Assembly: GCA_030529845.1 (NCBI GenBank)
Contig: JAUMWB010000001.1
Location: 717,729 to 781,728 of the forward strand
DNA length: 64,000 nt
Reading direction: 5' to 3'
Source: Rothia sp. (in: high G+C Gram-positive bacteria)
Lineage (GTDB): Bacteria > Actinomycetota > Actinomycetes > Actinomycetales > Micrococcaceae
The notes under the pieces are model-generated. The model did no database searches and had not been told where the DNA came from. It worked only from the letters and a program-made list of their open reading frames with translations. Position numbers and translations under genes: made by a program. Below, in pieces: positions 53,406-63,889 of this stretch; within the stretch, counting starts at the first letter, position 1; each line of letters begins with the position of its first letter.

Positions 53406-53441
53406 GCGGGCGTCCGCTTCTCTCAGGGGCCGGACGCCCGC
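53406..53441. terminator. Hairpin between the permease and lipoprotein genes
   Basis: 11-bp perfect arms (53406-53416 and 53431-53441) between the convergent stops; no T-tract. Both arms contain the over-represented GCGGACGC octamer (one per strand). Confidence 0.6.
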
Positions 53442-53447
53442 CCCGCC

Positions 53448-54368
53448 TTAGCCATCGCTGGGGCTAGCGGTGGGGGTCGGGACCGTCACCGGTGAAGTAT
53501 TCTTGGGGTCGGCTTTATCGGCCTCAACCCGTTCAAGGGCGGTTGCGTGAGTAGCTTCCAATTCTTCAGAGAACTGCTCAAGACGCTGGTAGACAGCCTC
53601 GTAGTAGGAATGTTTAAGATCAGTCATCGAGGAGTCAAAAGAGATGCTCTCACGGCAAGAGATGTCGGCATGCAGCATCTTCTCCGCGCTATCGCCCCCC
53701 AGCAAACTAGAGCTATAGGCAGCCTGATCGGTGCTCGAAGCCTGACCAAACCCCGCGTCCTTCATGCAGCTAGCCCATGACTCCTGCAGAGCCAGATAAT
53801 TTTCATCGGACCGCAGGCTAGTCTCAATAGCCTGGGCGAACTCGGGGGCCAGCAGGGCAGCCTTCACACCGTTCTCCACAGATCCATAGATGTACTCGTA
53901 GCTCTGAGCCATACAACCAGCTGAGTTGAGCTCACCGCTGGAGTACTCCATGAAGGTGACGGTAAAGGTCTCGCCGCCCTTACCCAGGTAGGCGTCCAGC
54001 CCCTTTTGATCGAAGCTTGCCGTTGGTCGCCCCTCAGCGGCGGGTAGCTGCCCATAGCCGGTAGCTTTTAGCTCCTCGGTGGTTCGGCCCGTGTAAACCG
54101 CAGAGTCCAAGGTCAACCCAGCCTCAGGCTCCTGGTAGCTACCACCGGCCTCAGCCACGCAGCGCTCCACAAAAGCCCTACGGGCAGACTCAGCCTCTAT
54201 CGGTGGGAAAATCCAGGACTCAAGGGCATCAAGGTGCTCAGCCTGAGCGGTCTCAGCGGTCAGCTCATCGAAGTTCTGAGGCTGTGAAGAACACCCAGCC
54301 AGCCCTAAAGCTGTGAAACAGCCAAGCAAGGCCAGCCCCTTCACACAGCGGTTCGTAAGTAATGACAC
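53448..54368 (-). CDS. Uncharacterised lipoprotein
   Basis: 306 aa. Signal peptide with lipobox LAGC at residues 23-26. The mature part is acidic and mostly helical, with three Cys (RCVAEAG, GCMAQSY, SCMKDAG) plus one later (SCRES), and ends in a Thr/Pro tail. No family recognised. It converges on the exporter genes and could be a substrate-binding or sensing partner, which is inference from position only. Confidence 0.7.
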   Translation of the reverse strand: MSLLTNRCVKGLALLGCFTALGLAGCSSQPQNFDELTAETAQAEHLDALESWIFPPIEAESARRAFVERCVAEAGGSYQEPEAGLTLDSAVYTGRTTEELKATGYGQLPAAEGRPTASFDQKGLDAYLGKGGETFTVTFMEYSSGELNSAGCMAQSYEYIYGSVENGVKAALLAPEFAQAIETSLRSDENYLALQESWASCMKDAGFGQASSTDQAAYSSSLLGGDSAEKMLHADISCRESISFDSSMTDLKHSYYEAVYQRLEQFSEELEATHATALERVEADKADPKNTSPVTVPTPTASPSDG

Positions 54369-54407
54369 GGCATCCTCCCTAGATAATCAGCCTCAATTCT
54401 AACTACT

Positions 54408-55550
54408 ATGAATAAGCAGCATCACCACAATCCCCACACGAAACCACGACGACCTCGTCACAGAAAGCAGACTAGTAACGTTATGACCTCCCTTGACCAG
54501 CAAGGACTTCAGACCAACCGCCGTGGCCTCATGCGCTTTGCAGCGCTCACAGGTGTGGCCGGTGTTGCCACCGCAGCAGGAACCGTAGCCATCAACGCTA
54601 CCGCTCACGCAGCGGACGCAACCGCCAGCGTCTTCCCCTCAGATTTCTCCTACCCCACCGTTACCGGCCCCTCCCTGGCCCTGTGGGGTAGCTCATCTTT
54701 TGAAGGCGCTCAGGCCGAACAGGGCGTACCGGCAGGTTTTAATGCGAGTATGGAAGCTCTACTCAGCAACTACCTTTCAGCCCCGGTTCTAGAATTTGGC
54801 CGTGGTGGCGAAACCTCAACCATGATCGCTGCCCGCCGAGGCGTGCCCAACAACATCTATAAGCTCTCTTTCCCCAATGACCGTATACCGGCCAGCGGAA
54901 CAGTAAATATCACTCTTTCTGATGCCACCTATGTTGCCTGGGGTGTAAGTGCCTATGTGCCCGGCTACGTTGGCGGTGTAGCGGGTGTGCTCAAGGCAGG
55001 TACAACAGAGGGTACCTATACCTTCACCCGCGTTGTTCCCGGCGAAGAAATCTATGCTCCCGCCAATACTGAGGCTGCCTGGTTCTACTCCTACCAGGAG
55101 ATGATTAGTCGCTCTTCCTACCATGTGCTCCAAATCGGCCGTAATAATATCAGCGATTACGACCGCATCACTCAAGATACCCAGCGTTGCTTTGACTTAG
55201 CACCGGAGCGCACGATTGTTATGGGCCACTTCGCGTCAAAGGGTGATGCCCTGGACTCTGACCGTGTCAAGAAGGTCAAAGCCTATAATGAGTGGGCAGC
55301 AAGCACCTACGGCGCTAAGTTCATGAACCCCGAAACCTATCTGCGCGAGACGACCCAGGAGTCTTGGCTGCGCTACGGTGCCCTAGCTGGCTCAGGAGTT
55401 TGGTCTTCAGATGAAGACCGTAAAGCCTATGATGCCGGGCAGATTCCCCCGTCACTATACTCATCTGATGGCCTGCATCTGAACGGCTGGGGCTACATTG
55501 CCCTGTCGCAGATGATCTACTACAAGGTCACTGAGCTCGGCTGGTTTTAG
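54408..55550 (+). CDS. Tat-exported SGNH/GDSL-type hydrolase
   Basis: 380 aa; an ATG at 54483 would give 355 aa, with a more usual Tat n-region. Neither has a clear ribosome-binding site. The twin-arginine signal reads TNRRGLMRFAALTGV and is followed by an Ala-rich h-region ending AHAAD. SGNH blocks are recognisable but variant: the Ser block is WGSSSFEG, the Gly block is FGRGGETS, the Asn block is IGRNN, and DGLH supplies the Asp and His. Probably a secreted or wall-associated esterase/acyltransferase. Related genes occur near polymer D-alanylation or O-acetylation loci; no such locus is visible here. Confidence 0.68.
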   Translation: MNKQHHHNPHTKPRRPRHRKQTSNVMTSLDQQGLQTNRRGLMRFAALTGVAGVATAAGTVAINATAHAADATASVFPSDFSYPTVTGPSLALWGSSSFEGAQAEQGVPAGFNASMEALLSNYLSAPVLEFGRGGETSTMIAARRGVPNNIYKLSFPNDRIPASGTVNITLSDATYVAWGVSAYVPGYVGGVAGVLKAGTTEGTYTFTRVVPGEEIYAPANTEAAWFYSYQEMISRSSYHVLQIGRNNISDYDRITQDTQRCFDLAPERTIVMGHFASKGDALDSDRVKKVKAYNEWAASTYGAKFMNPETYLRETTQESWLRYGALAGSGVWSSDEDRKAYDAGQIPPSLYSSDGLHLNGWGYIALSQMIYYKVTELGWF

Positions 55551-55570
55551 CCCTGAAGATTTTTAGGAAT

Positions 55571-55622
55571 AAGGACGCGGCCCCACCTTTCGCTCTGAAA
55601 GGTGGGGGCCGCGTCCTTAGGT
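55571..55622. terminator. Bidirectional terminator between the SGNH gene and metG
   Basis: Arms of 20 and 21 nt (55571-55590 and 55598-55618, one bulged base, 7-nt loop). Runs of T on both sides (TAGGTTTT on plus, TTCCTAAAA on minus) are moderate. Confidence 0.82.
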
Positions 55623-55646
55623 TTTAGGTAAAGCCTTATCAGCGAC

Positions 55647-57188
55647 TTAGGCGCTCTTAGGCTCCTCGTAGCGGGGGAAGATAGGGGCCGGGGCGGGTAG
55701 CTCAGTGCCCGATACCAGGGCCTTATCCAGGGCTGCAAAGACGCGGTTCTCGGGGGCAACAGCCAGCAGGTCGAGCAGCTTGCCCATGGAGGTGGGCATG
55801 ACCGGCTGGGTCAGGGTTGCAACGATGCGTAGCACCTCGGCAGTCACGTAGAGTACGGTGTTCATGCGCTCCAGGTCGGTCTTGCGCAGCTTCCAGGGCT
55901 CCTGGGCAGTGAAGTAGCGGTTGGCTTCGCCCACAACCTGCCAGATGCGCTCCAGGGCGCGGTGGAAGGCCTGTTCGTCGAAGTCTGCGCGGACGGGCTC
56001 GTACAGGGCTGCTGCCATCTCTAGCATGGCGGTATCTTCTGCGGTAAATGCACTGTGGGCAGGAACCTTACCCTCGCAGTTCTTAGCGACCATGGAGAGG
56101 GAGCGCTGAGCCAGGTTACCCAGGTCGTTGGCTAGGTCTGAGTTGATGCGGTTCTTGATGCCCTCAGCTGAGTAGGAGCCGTCCTGGCCGAAGGAGACAT
56201 CTCGCAGCAGGAAGAAGCGCAGCTGGTCCAGGCCGAAGCTGGCGACCAGGTCGGCAGGGTCAACCACGTTGCCGATGGACTTGCTCATCTTCTCGCCGTC
56301 CACCAGCAGGAAGCCGTGGCCAAAGACCCGCTTGGGCAGGTCCAGACCGGCTGACCAGAGGAAGGCGGGCCAGTAGATGGCGTGGAAGCGGGTGATGTCC
56401 TTGCCAATCATGTGCAGGTCGGCAGGCCAGAACTTGGTGAACAGTTCGCCCTCGGTATCGGGGTAGCCCAGGCCGGTGAGGTAGTTGGTGAGGGCGTCCA
56501 CCCACACGTACATGACGTGCTTATCGTTGCCGGGTACAGGCACGCCCCAGTCAAAGGTGGTGCGGGAGATAGAAAGGTCAGTCAGACCGTTCTTGATGAA
56601 AGCGGCCAGCTCATTGCGGCGGGATTCGGGGTAGACAAAACCCTCGGTGGAGTAGAGTTCCAGCAGGCGGTCGCCGTACTTGGAGAGACGGAAGAAGTAG
56701 GATTCCTCTTCGGTCCATTCGACCTCGGTGCCGGTTGAGATGGCGTAGCGGACGCCGTCCCGTACCTCGGTTTCGTCCTCGGTGTAGTAGGCCTCGTCGC
56801 GGACGGAGTACCAGCCTGCGTACTTATCGAGGTAGATATCGCCGTTCTCTTCCATCTTTGTCCAGATAGCCTGAGAGGCGGTGTAGTGGTCGGCATCGGT
56901 GGTGCGCATGAAACGGTCATAGGAGATGCCGAGCATATCGTCCATCTCTCGAATCGCGGCAGCGTTGCGATCAGCAAGCTGGCGCGGAGTGAGACCTTCT
57001 TTCTCTGCCGTGGTCTGCATCTTCTGCCCGTGCTCATCGGTTCCGGTCATAAACCGGACATCGAACCCGTCGAGACGTTTGAATCGAGCCATGACGTCAG
57101 TTGCAATGTGCTCATAAGCGTGCCCGATATGAAGCTTGCCGTTGGGATAAACAATCGCAGTGGTGATGTAGTACGGGGTAGAAGTCAT
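55647..57188 (-). CDS. metG: Methionyl-tRNA synthetase
   Basis: 513 aa from ATG 57186-57188 ([17 protein letters not shown]); a GTG three codons upstream is the alternative. Class I synthetase: HIGH box [10 protein letters not shown] near residue 21, KMSKS box [12 protein letters not shown]. No zinc-knuckle Cys cluster between the catalytic halves, so it is the zinc-free, short form without the C-terminal tRNA-binding domain. Copy B of the structured repeat lies upstream, between it and serA. Confidence 0.95.
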   Translation of the reverse strand: MTSTPYYITTAIVYPNGKLHIGHAYEHIATDVMARFKRLDGFDVRFMTGTDEHGQKMQTTAEKEGLTPRQLADRNAAAIREMDDMLGISYDRFMRTTDADHYTASQAIWTKMEENGDIYLDKYAGWYSVRDEAYYTEDETEVRDGVRYAISTGTEVEWTEEESYFFRLSKYGDRLLELYSTEGFVYPESRRNELAAFIKNGLTDLSISRTTFDWGVPVPGNDKHVMYVWVDALTNYLTGLGYPDTEGELFTKFWPADLHMIGKDITRFHAIYWPAFLWSAGLDLPKRVFGHGFLLVDGEKMSKSIGNVVDPADLVASFGLDQLRFFLLRDVSFGQDGSYSAEGIKNRINSDLANDLGNLAQRSLSMVAKNCEGKVPAHSAFTAEDTAMLEMAAALYEPVRADFDEQAFHRALERIWQVVGEANRYFTAQEPWKLRKTDLERMNTVLYVTAEVLRIVATLTQPVMPTSMGKLLDLLAVAPENRVFAALDKALVSGTELPAPAPIFPRYEEPKSA

Positions 57189-57240
57189 AGCTACCACTTT
57201 ACCAACTTACATCAACCACTGCGAACGATATTTCCCCTGT

Positions 57241-57360
57241 TGGAAAGGCGCGGGTGGGCTTTCCCAAAGCCGACTGGCTGGGGCTGGCATGAATTGGTCG
57301 AGCGCCCCAGCGCGAGACCAAGAAGGTTAGTCGGCAAGGGAAAGCCCACCCGCGCTTCCA
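57241..57360. repeat. Structured intergenic repeat, copy B
   Basis: A 120-bp element 1 bp after the serA stop. The outer stem (57241-57265 with 57338-57360) has about 23 pairs with a 2-nt bulge; then GCCGAC pairs with GTCGGC; then the core hairpin TTGGTC-GA-GCGC-CCCA-GCGC-GA-GACCAA. Shares the core with copy A (12309-12412), with compensatory changes at several pairs and unrelated outer arms. Confidence 0.78.
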
Positions 57361-57361
57361 G

Positions 57362-58957
57362 TTAGTCGGCCAGGTTAATAACCGCTGCGCGAGAAGCGTT
57401 GACTACCCGCTTGATGGATTCGAGCACCTCAAGGGAGAGGGCTGAGTCCAAGGCAAGGACGCAGAGGGCTTCAGCGTTCTTGTCGTTGCGGGAGACCTGC
57501 ATGCCGGCAATGTTGATGGAGGCGGTGCCCAGCAGGGTGCCGATAGCGGCAATGACGCCGGGGCGGTCAACGTACTCCAGCACCAGCATGTGGTCGGTGA
57601 TGGGGATTTCTACGTCGAAGCCGTTGACGTTGGTCAGCTTCTCAATCAGTTTGGGGCCGGTGACGGTACCGGCTACAGAAACAACCTCGCCGTTGGCTAG
57701 GGCGCCGGTGAGCACGGTTTCGTTGCGGAAGTAGTCGGTTTCGGTGGTGGTGACCAGTTCAACCTCTACGCCACGCTGTTCTGCCAGTACGGGGGCGTTG
57801 ACGTAAGACACCTTGTCTGAGACGACGTCGGTGAAGACACCCTTGAGAGCTGAGAGCTTGAGGGAGGTGACGTCCTTGGATGCGATTTCACCGGCGATCT
57901 TGACTTCAACGCGGGTCAGGGCCTCGTCGCCGCCAATGGCGGTAAGGATGCGGCCAACCTTCTCTGCCAGGGGCACGCCGGGGCGGACGTCCTTGTCGAT
58001 TGCGCCGCCTGCAACATTGACAGCATCGGGCACCAAGTCGCCTTCAAGGGCCAGGCGAACCGACTTTGCCACCGAGATACCGGCCTTTTCCTGGGCCTCG
58101 AAGGTGGAAGCACCGAGGTGGGGGGTAGCAACGACGTTGGGCAGCTCAACGAAGGGCACGTTCTTGGCCGGTTCTTTGACGTAGACGTCGATGGCAGCAC
58201 CGGCAATTTCACCGGACCGCAGGGCAGCATCGAGGTCAGCTTCGTCAATCAGGCCACCGCGGGCTACGTTGACAACGTAGGCGGTCTTCTTCATCTTCTT
58301 GAAGCTCTCAGCATTGATCATGCCCAGGGTTTCGGGGGTACGAGGCATGTGGATGGTGATGAAGTCAGAGCGCTCTACCAGCTCATCGAGTTCAACCAGT
58401 TCTGCCCCCAGGGCTGCTGCGCGGGCGGAGGTGACGAAGGGGTCGTAAGCGATAATCTCGGTGCCAAAAGCCTTGAGGCGTTCGGCAACCAGGCCACCGA
58501 TACGGCCCAGGCCGATAATACCGATGGTCTTTTCAAAGAGTTCAACGCCAGAGAAAGCGGAGCGCTTCCACTGGCCAGCCTTCATGGAGGCATCGGCTGC
58601 GGCGATATTTCGGGCCAGACCCAGAATATGCCCAACGGTGAGCTCTGCTGCTGAGATGACGTTCGAGGTGGGAGCGTTGACCACCATGACACCAGCCTTG
58701 GTGGCGGCCTTGATGTCTACGTTATCGAGGCCCACACCCGCACGGGCAATGACCTTGAGTTTCTTGGCAGCAGCGATGGCTTCGGCGTCCACTTGAGTTG
58801 CTGAGCGAACCAGAATGGCATCTACATCTGCAATGGCGGGGAGCAGTTCGTCACGGTTGGCGCCGTCGCAGGAGCGGATTTCAAAATCAGGGCCCAGGGC
58901 TTCAACGGTGGCGGGTGAGAGTTCTTCAGCGAGCAGAACGACGGGTTTTGCAGTCAC
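57362..58957 (-). CDS. serA: D-3-phosphoglycerate dehydrogenase
   Basis: First step of serine synthesis, 531 aa, the long actinobacterial type. NAD-binding motif IGLGRIGGLVAERL near residue 147, catalytic Arg/Glu/His region (NVARGGLIDE, and His in TPHLGAST), then an intervening domain and a C-terminal ACT domain (HMLVLEYVDRPGVIAAIG onward) that senses serine. Between ilvC and metG on the same strand. Confidence 0.96.
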   Translation of the reverse strand: MTAKPVVLLAEELSPATVEALGPDFEIRSCDGANRDELLPAIADVDAILVRSATQVDAEAIAAAKKLKVIARAGVGLDNVDIKAATKAGVMVVNAPTSNVISAAELTVGHILGLARNIAAADASMKAGQWKRSAFSGVELFEKTIGIIGLGRIGGLVAERLKAFGTEIIAYDPFVTSARAAALGAELVELDELVERSDFITIHMPRTPETLGMINAESFKKMKKTAYVVNVARGGLIDEADLDAALRSGEIAGAAIDVYVKEPAKNVPFVELPNVVATPHLGASTFEAQEKAGISVAKSVRLALEGDLVPDAVNVAGGAIDKDVRPGVPLAEKVGRILTAIGGDEALTRVEVKIAGEIASKDVTSLKLSALKGVFTDVVSDKVSYVNAPVLAEQRGVEVELVTTTETDYFRNETVLTGALANGEVVSVAGTVTGPKLIEKLTNVNGFDVEIPITDHMLVLEYVDRPGVIAAIGTLLGTASINIAGMQVSRNDKNAEALCVLALDSALSLEVLESIKRVVNASRAAVINLAD

Positions 58958-59070
58958 AGGTGGTTTCCTTAGATAGCGGGTGACGGTTAGATGAGGGGGC
59001 AGCTGGCGCTTCGGACCCTAAGGACGCCGCTGGTGGGGGGCTCTGGAAGTGAGCAGGTCGTGCGGTGGGC

Positions 59071-59127
59071 GGCTACAGTTCACCGTACGGCTGTAGCCTA
59101 TCCGCTCCCCCAGTCTACTACTGGGGG
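59071..59127 (-). repeat. Two hairpins upstream of serA
   Basis: GGCTACAG/CTGTAGCC (59071-59078 and 59091-59098) and CCCCCAGT/ACTGGGGG (59107-59114 and 59120-59127). They lie 114-170 bp before the serA start. They could be part of the serA leader or of the ilvC mRNA end. Confidence 0.4.
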
Positions 59128-59133
59128 TTGGCA

Positions 59134-59176
59134 AGAGCCGGCCACCTTGCCCTGTCTGGGTGAGGTAGCCGGCTCT
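59134..59176 (-). terminator. Probable terminator after ilvC
   Basis: 9-bp perfect arms AGAGCCGGC/GCCGGCTCT (59134-59142 and 59168-59176) with an inner pairing; weak T content downstream. Confidence 0.5.
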
Positions 59177-59213
59177 AAAGATTCACTGCTGGTGCAGGTG
59201 AGAGTAGCTTGGC

Positions 59214-60308
<1,095 letters not shown>

Positions 60309-60390
60309 TCAGTCTCTAGCCTAATAGTTTCGGCTATTTTTGAGACACGGGTTTCATATTTTGGAATAGTTTTTTGTGGTGACCCTTGGT

Positions 60391-60900
60391 CTAGCTGCGC
60401 AGGGCCTTCTCGCTCATTGACCTGGGCCCACGAGAGAGCCCGATAGTTCCAGCACGAACAATCTCACGCACACCGAAGGGTTCTAACACTTCGAGCAGGG
60501 CGTTGATCTTGTTAGCAGAACCGGTGGCCTCGATAATGACGGACTCGGTAGAGACGTCCACAATCTTGGCACGGAAAAGGTCGGCGGCCTGGGTGACCTG
60601 GATGCGGGCTGCCGCGTCCGCCTTGACCTTAATGAGAATGTGGTCTCGCTGGGCCGACTGTTCATCGGGCAATTCCACAATCTTCAGCACGTGAATCAGC
60701 TTATTGAGCTGCTTGGTCACCTGCTCAAAAAACACCCCTTCTGCGTCCACCACTACGGTAATGCGGGAGATGCCCGGAACCTCGGTGGGGCCCACGGCCA
60801 GGGAGTCAATGTTAAACATGCGGCGAGCAAAGAGGCCTGAGACTCTGGCCAGCACGCCGGGCTTATCTTCTACAAGAACCGAGAGGGTGTGGCGGCTCAT
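60391..60900 (-). CDS. ilvN: Acetolactate synthase small (regulatory) subunit
   Basis: 169 aa. N-terminal ACT domain ([22 protein letters not shown]) that binds valine and sets feedback inhibition, followed by the second ACT-like domain ([14 protein letters not shown] onward). Its start overlaps the ilvB stop by 4 bp (ATGA), a coupling overlap. Confidence 0.96.
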   Translation of the reverse strand: MSRHTLSVLVEDKPGVLARVSGLFARRMFNIDSLAVGPTEVPGISRITVVVDAEGVFFEQVTKQLNKLIHVLKIVELPDEQSAQRDHILIKVKADAAARIQVTQAADLFRAKIVDVSTESVIIEATGSANKINALLEVLEPFGVREIVRAGTIGLSRGPRSMSEKALRS

Positions 60901-62735
60901 AGCATCTCCTCATCTTCGCCCCAGGAGGCTGAGATATCTTTAGCAATCTGAATCTGGTCGTTGGACACACCCGCAGGCACCATAGGCCAGACCAGGGCAT
61001 CGGGGCTGACATTGAAGTCCACGACGACAGGACGGTCGTTAATGGCCAGGGCCTGCTTGATGGTCTCCTCTACATCCTCATCGCTCTCACAGCGCAGGGC
61101 GGCGCAACCATAAGCTTCGGCCAGTTTGACGAAGTCAGGTACTCGCTCGGTACCCATGCCGGTCTTGAGGTGGGTGTTGGAGTAGCGCCCATCATAGAAG
61201 AGATTCTGCCACTGGCGCACCATGCCCAGGGAGGAGTTGTTGATGATGGCAACCTTGATGGGAATGTTGTTCTGCACGCAGGTAGCTAGTTCCTGGTTGG
61301 TCATCTGGAAGCAACCGTCACCGTCAATAGCCCATACGACGGAGTCGGGGAAGGCAACCTTGACCCCCATAGCGGCGGGTACCGAGAAGCCCATGGTGCC
61401 CAGACCTGCTGAGTTGATGAAGTGGCGGGGGTTTTCACTCTGGATAAACTGGGCGGCCCACATCTGGTGCTGGCCTACGCCGGTGACGTAGTAGGCGTCG
61501 GGGCCGGTGAGCTCGCTCAGCTTTTGGATAACGTACTGGGGTGAGCCCAGGCCGTCATCGGTCTTGGTGTAGCCCAGGGGGTAGTTGTCCTTGAAGCGAT
61601 TGACCAGCTTCCACCAGTCGGTCAGATCGGGCAGGTCAGAGGCGAACTCGCCTTCAAGGATTTCATTGAGGTCGGGCAGCACGTAGCGCAGGTCGCCCAC
61701 GATGGGTACATCTGCGATACGAATCTTGGAGATTTCCGCGGGGTCTACATCGACGTGGATAACCTTAGCGTGCGGCGCAAATTCCGAGACAACACCGGTG
61801 ACGCGGTCGTCAAAACGGGCACCCAGGGCAATGAGCAGGTCGGACTTCTGCATGGCGGTCACCGCCGGGACGGTGCCGTGCATGCCAGGCATGCCCAGGT
61901 TCTGGGGGTCTGAGTCGGGGTAGGCACCACGGGCGGTGAGGGTGGTAACGACGGGCGCACCGATAGTTTTTGCTAGCTTCAGCAGTTCTTCTGAAGCTTC
62001 AGCGCGCACGACGCCTCCGCCCACGTAGAGGACAGGGCGCTGGGATTCGGTGATGAGCTTGGCCGCTTCGCGAATCTGCTTGGAGTGGCCGCGAGTCACA
62101 GGGTTGTAGCCGCGGGGATCGGTGTTTGCGGGGGGCCAGGAGAAGTCCATCATGCCCTGCTGAGCGTCCTTAGTGATATCGACAAGGACGGGGCCGGGGC
62201 GGCCGGTTGCGGCTATCTTAAAGGCGGTAGCGATGCAGCGGGGAATTTCCTGGGCATCACGCACCATGAAGGAGTGCTTGGTGATGGGCATGGTCATGCC
62301 CACAATGTCAGCTTCCTGAAAAGCATCGGTACCGATGACCTTGGATGAGACCTGGCCGGTGATGCAGACCAGGGGCACAGAGTCCATATTGGCGTCGGCA
62401 ATGGCGGTGAGCAGGTTGGTGGCACCGGGGCCAGAAGTGGCAATAGCTACACCTACCTTGCCGCTGGCTATGGAGTACCCTTCTGCGGCATGCCCTGCTC
62501 CCTGCTCATGACGCACCAGAATATGGTTGAGCTTTTCAGAGTCAAAGAGGGGGTCATAGGTGGGAAGAATCGCGCCACCGGGCAGGCCGAAAATATCGGT
62601 AACACCCAGTTCTTCGAGGGAGCGGACGATGGCCTGTGAGCCGGTCATGCGCTCTACCGGTGAGGTTTCTGAGCCGCTACGGTTGCCCAGGTTCTTAGCT
62701 AGATCTGCAGGGTTGATGGGATTTCCCGCTGTCAT
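60897..62735 (-). CDS. ilvB: Acetolactate synthase large subunit
   Basis: Thiamine-diphosphate enzyme that starts Val/Leu/Ile synthesis, 612 aa. The catalytic Glu is in [36 protein letters not shown] is typical, and the ThDP-Mg motif is [15 protein letters not shown] ending in IINN. Anabolic type, as FAD-binding-domain residues (RFDDRVTG) are kept. GAGGATC is the ribosome-binding site. Upstream lies an attenuator with leader peptide and terminator. Confidence 0.97.
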   Translation of the reverse strand: MTAGNPINPADLAKNLGNRSGSETSPVERMTGSQAIVRSLEELGVTDIFGLPGGAILPTYDPLFDSEKLNHILVRHEQGAGHAAEGYSIASGKVGVAIATSGPGATNLLTAIADANMDSVPLVCITGQVSSKVIGTDAFQEADIVGMTMPITKHSFMVRDAQEIPRCIATAFKIAATGRPGPVLVDITKDAQQGMMDFSWPPANTDPRGYNPVTRGHSKQIREAAKLITESQRPVLYVGGGVVRAEASEELLKLAKTIGAPVVTTLTARGAYPDSDPQNLGMPGMHGTVPAVTAMQKSDLLIALGARFDDRVTGVVSEFAPHAKVIHVDVDPAEISKIRIADVPIVGDLRYVLPDLNEILEGEFASDLPDLTDWWKLVNRFKDNYPLGYTKTDDGLGSPQYVIQKLSELTGPDAYYVTGVGQHQMWAAQFIQSENPRHFINSAGLGTMGFSVPAAMGVKVAFPDSVVWAIDGDGCFQMTNQELATCVQNNIPIKVAIINNSSLGMVRQWQNLFYDGRYSNTHLKTGMGTERVPDFVKLAEAYGCAALRCESDEDVEETIKQALAINDRPVVVDFNVSPDALVWPMVPAGVSNDQIQIAKDISASWGEDEEML

Positions 62736-62828
62736 TGGTGATCCTCGCGATGGTCTGAAGATAATCTTGTGTGCGAGCGGTGGGTGCGCCCGTGGGTGTA
62801 GGTGATGCCGGGTTGCGGTTGAACCTAG

Positions 62829-62859
62829 AAAAAAACCCTCCGCCTGGTTGAGCGAAGGG
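62829..62859 (-). terminator. Attenuator terminator upstream of ilvB
   Basis: Arms CCCTTCGC (62852-62859) and GCGGAGGG (62836-62843), one G.T pair, followed by seven T on the minus strand. It lies 94 bp before ilvB and after the leader ORF. The competing antiterminator pairs 62887-62900 with 62859-62874. Confidence 0.75.
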
Positions 62860-62886
62860 TGCGCACGCTATAAGACACATCAAAGA

Positions 62887-62920
62887 CTTATGCTGCGCAC
62901 TCGTTCACGAGTCGCACCAC
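62887..62920 (-). CDS. Putative ilvB leader peptide
   Basis: GTG GTG CGA CTC GTG then five codons and TAA: VVRLVNECAA. Two or three Val and one Leu codon would make it sense charged tRNA-Val and tRNA-Leu. The coding part forms a hairpin (GCGACTCG with CGAGT-CGC, TGAA loop). No clear ribosome-binding site, so it may be leaderless or the start may differ. Too short for ordinary callers. Confidence 0.45.
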
Positions 62921-62961
62921 AAGAATAATCTGTGACGGCTGGCGTGTTGTCATACCCCTTA

Positions 62962-62990
62962 TTCTTAGTGCTCAAGGGCACGCCGGTCAA
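62962..62990 (-). promoter_or_regulatory. Candidate promoter of ilvBN(C)
   Basis: Minus strand: TTGACC (62985-62990), 17-bp spacer, TAAGAA (62962-62967). It would give a leader of about 220 nt containing the peptide ORF and attenuator. The 429-bp gap 62736-63164 contains only these signals and the promoter side of the divergent gene. Confidence 0.45.
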
Positions 62991-63164
62991 ACTGGTCTTA
63001 GAATATGACACACCATTTCCATTTTTCAAAACAGTCGAAGAGTTAGAAGAGAGCCTTTTATCTGGTGAAACGACACAAAGCCGCATATCGTCATTTTAGG
63101 ACTTTTAGGCAATCAGGAGTGCTTTCCCAGTCTTCACCTCCCCCTTAGCACGTAGACTGATGGT

Positions 63165-63617
63165 ATGACTGAACCCCAGCTCACCAGTAGTGAAATTGCC
63201 AAGGCCCTCCACACTGTCTTTGACAGTCAGATTATTAACTACGGGGCTTACAACCTGGTTTTTGCTACAGGTTCATCTATTTACCGCAACCCCGATGTAG
63301 CTTCTCGCCAGGAAGAGCAACAAGACTACTTCCTCATTGGCTATAGGGATACCCCGCGCGAGGCCGTTATCGCTCCACTCTCCCTGCCAGAGGTTCGCAG
63401 CACCGGCACCCCCACTTCGATTGATAATACGAACGCAGCACGAACTTTTAGCCTCTCTGAGTTTTCATTTGGGCTAGAATCCACCAACGGCACCTCTTTT
63501 TCTCTCACCTTTGAGCCCCACGTGACTGTTCAGACGTCACAAGGTAGTGGAGTACTTGACCAGGCCCTTGATATCGAAGATTTCAAGCGCGTTATTATCG
63601 AAGCCTGGGAACTCTAG
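63165..63617 (+). CDS. Uncharacterised protein
   Basis: 150 aa, no family recognised. Acidic, no signal peptide or membrane helix; begins MTEPQLTSSEIAKALHTVF. The middle (DYFLIGYRDTPREAVIAPL) and end (VLDQALDIEDFKRVIIEAWEL) read as an alpha/beta protein with a helical end. Divergent from ilvB. Codon use is a little less GC-rich than its neighbours. The frame is well formed and the region has no better candidate, so I consider it real. Confidence 0.6.
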   Translation: MTEPQLTSSEIAKALHTVFDSQIINYGAYNLVFATGSSIYRNPDVASRQEEQQDYFLIGYRDTPREAVIAPLSLPEVRSTGTPTSIDNTNAARTFSLSEFSFGLESTNGTSFSLTFEPHVTVQTSQGSGVLDQALDIEDFKRVIIEAWEL

Positions 63618-63699
63618 CCCTCTGCCCATCTCTTTCCCATCAGGGACTACCTGTAGCCATACCGGCAGGCACGGAGAACTCAGGAATTTACCGTGAATA

Positions 63700-63738
63700 G
63701 AGAAAGAAGCCCGACAGGCTAACCGGTCGGGCTTCTTG
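63700..63738 (-). terminator. Terminator after tRNA-Lys
   Basis: 10-bp perfect arms (63706-63715 and 63726-63735). The minus-strand tail is TTTCTCTATT. It may also serve the plus-strand gene, whose tail reads TTGTATT. Confidence 0.82.
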
Positions 63739-63743
63739 TATTG

Positions 63744-63816
63744 TGCGCCCCCTGGGACTCGAACCCAGAACCCATTGATTAAGAGTCAATTGCTCTGCCA
63801 ATTGAGCTAGAGGCGC
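63744..63816 (-). tRNA. tRNA-Lys(CTT)
   Basis: 73-nt cloverleaf: acceptor stem GCGCCTC/GGGGCGC (one G.T pair), D arm TAGCTCAATTGGCAGAGCA, anticodon loop CTCTTAA with anticodon CTT, T arm CTGGGTTCGAGTCCCAG, discriminator A. Confidence 0.96.
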
Positions 63817-63860
63817 ATATTTACTTGTCAGATTGAGAACCTGTCTCAGCAACGGGTTCT

Positions 63861-63889
63861 ACTATACGCACCTTCTATCACGCATGCAA
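63861..63889 (-). promoter_or_regulatory. Promoter of tRNA-Lys
   Basis: Minus strand: TTGCAT (63884-63889), 17-bp spacer, TATAGT (63861-63866), about 45 bp upstream of the tRNA. The last 110 bp of the window hold no gene that I can support. Confidence 0.65.
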
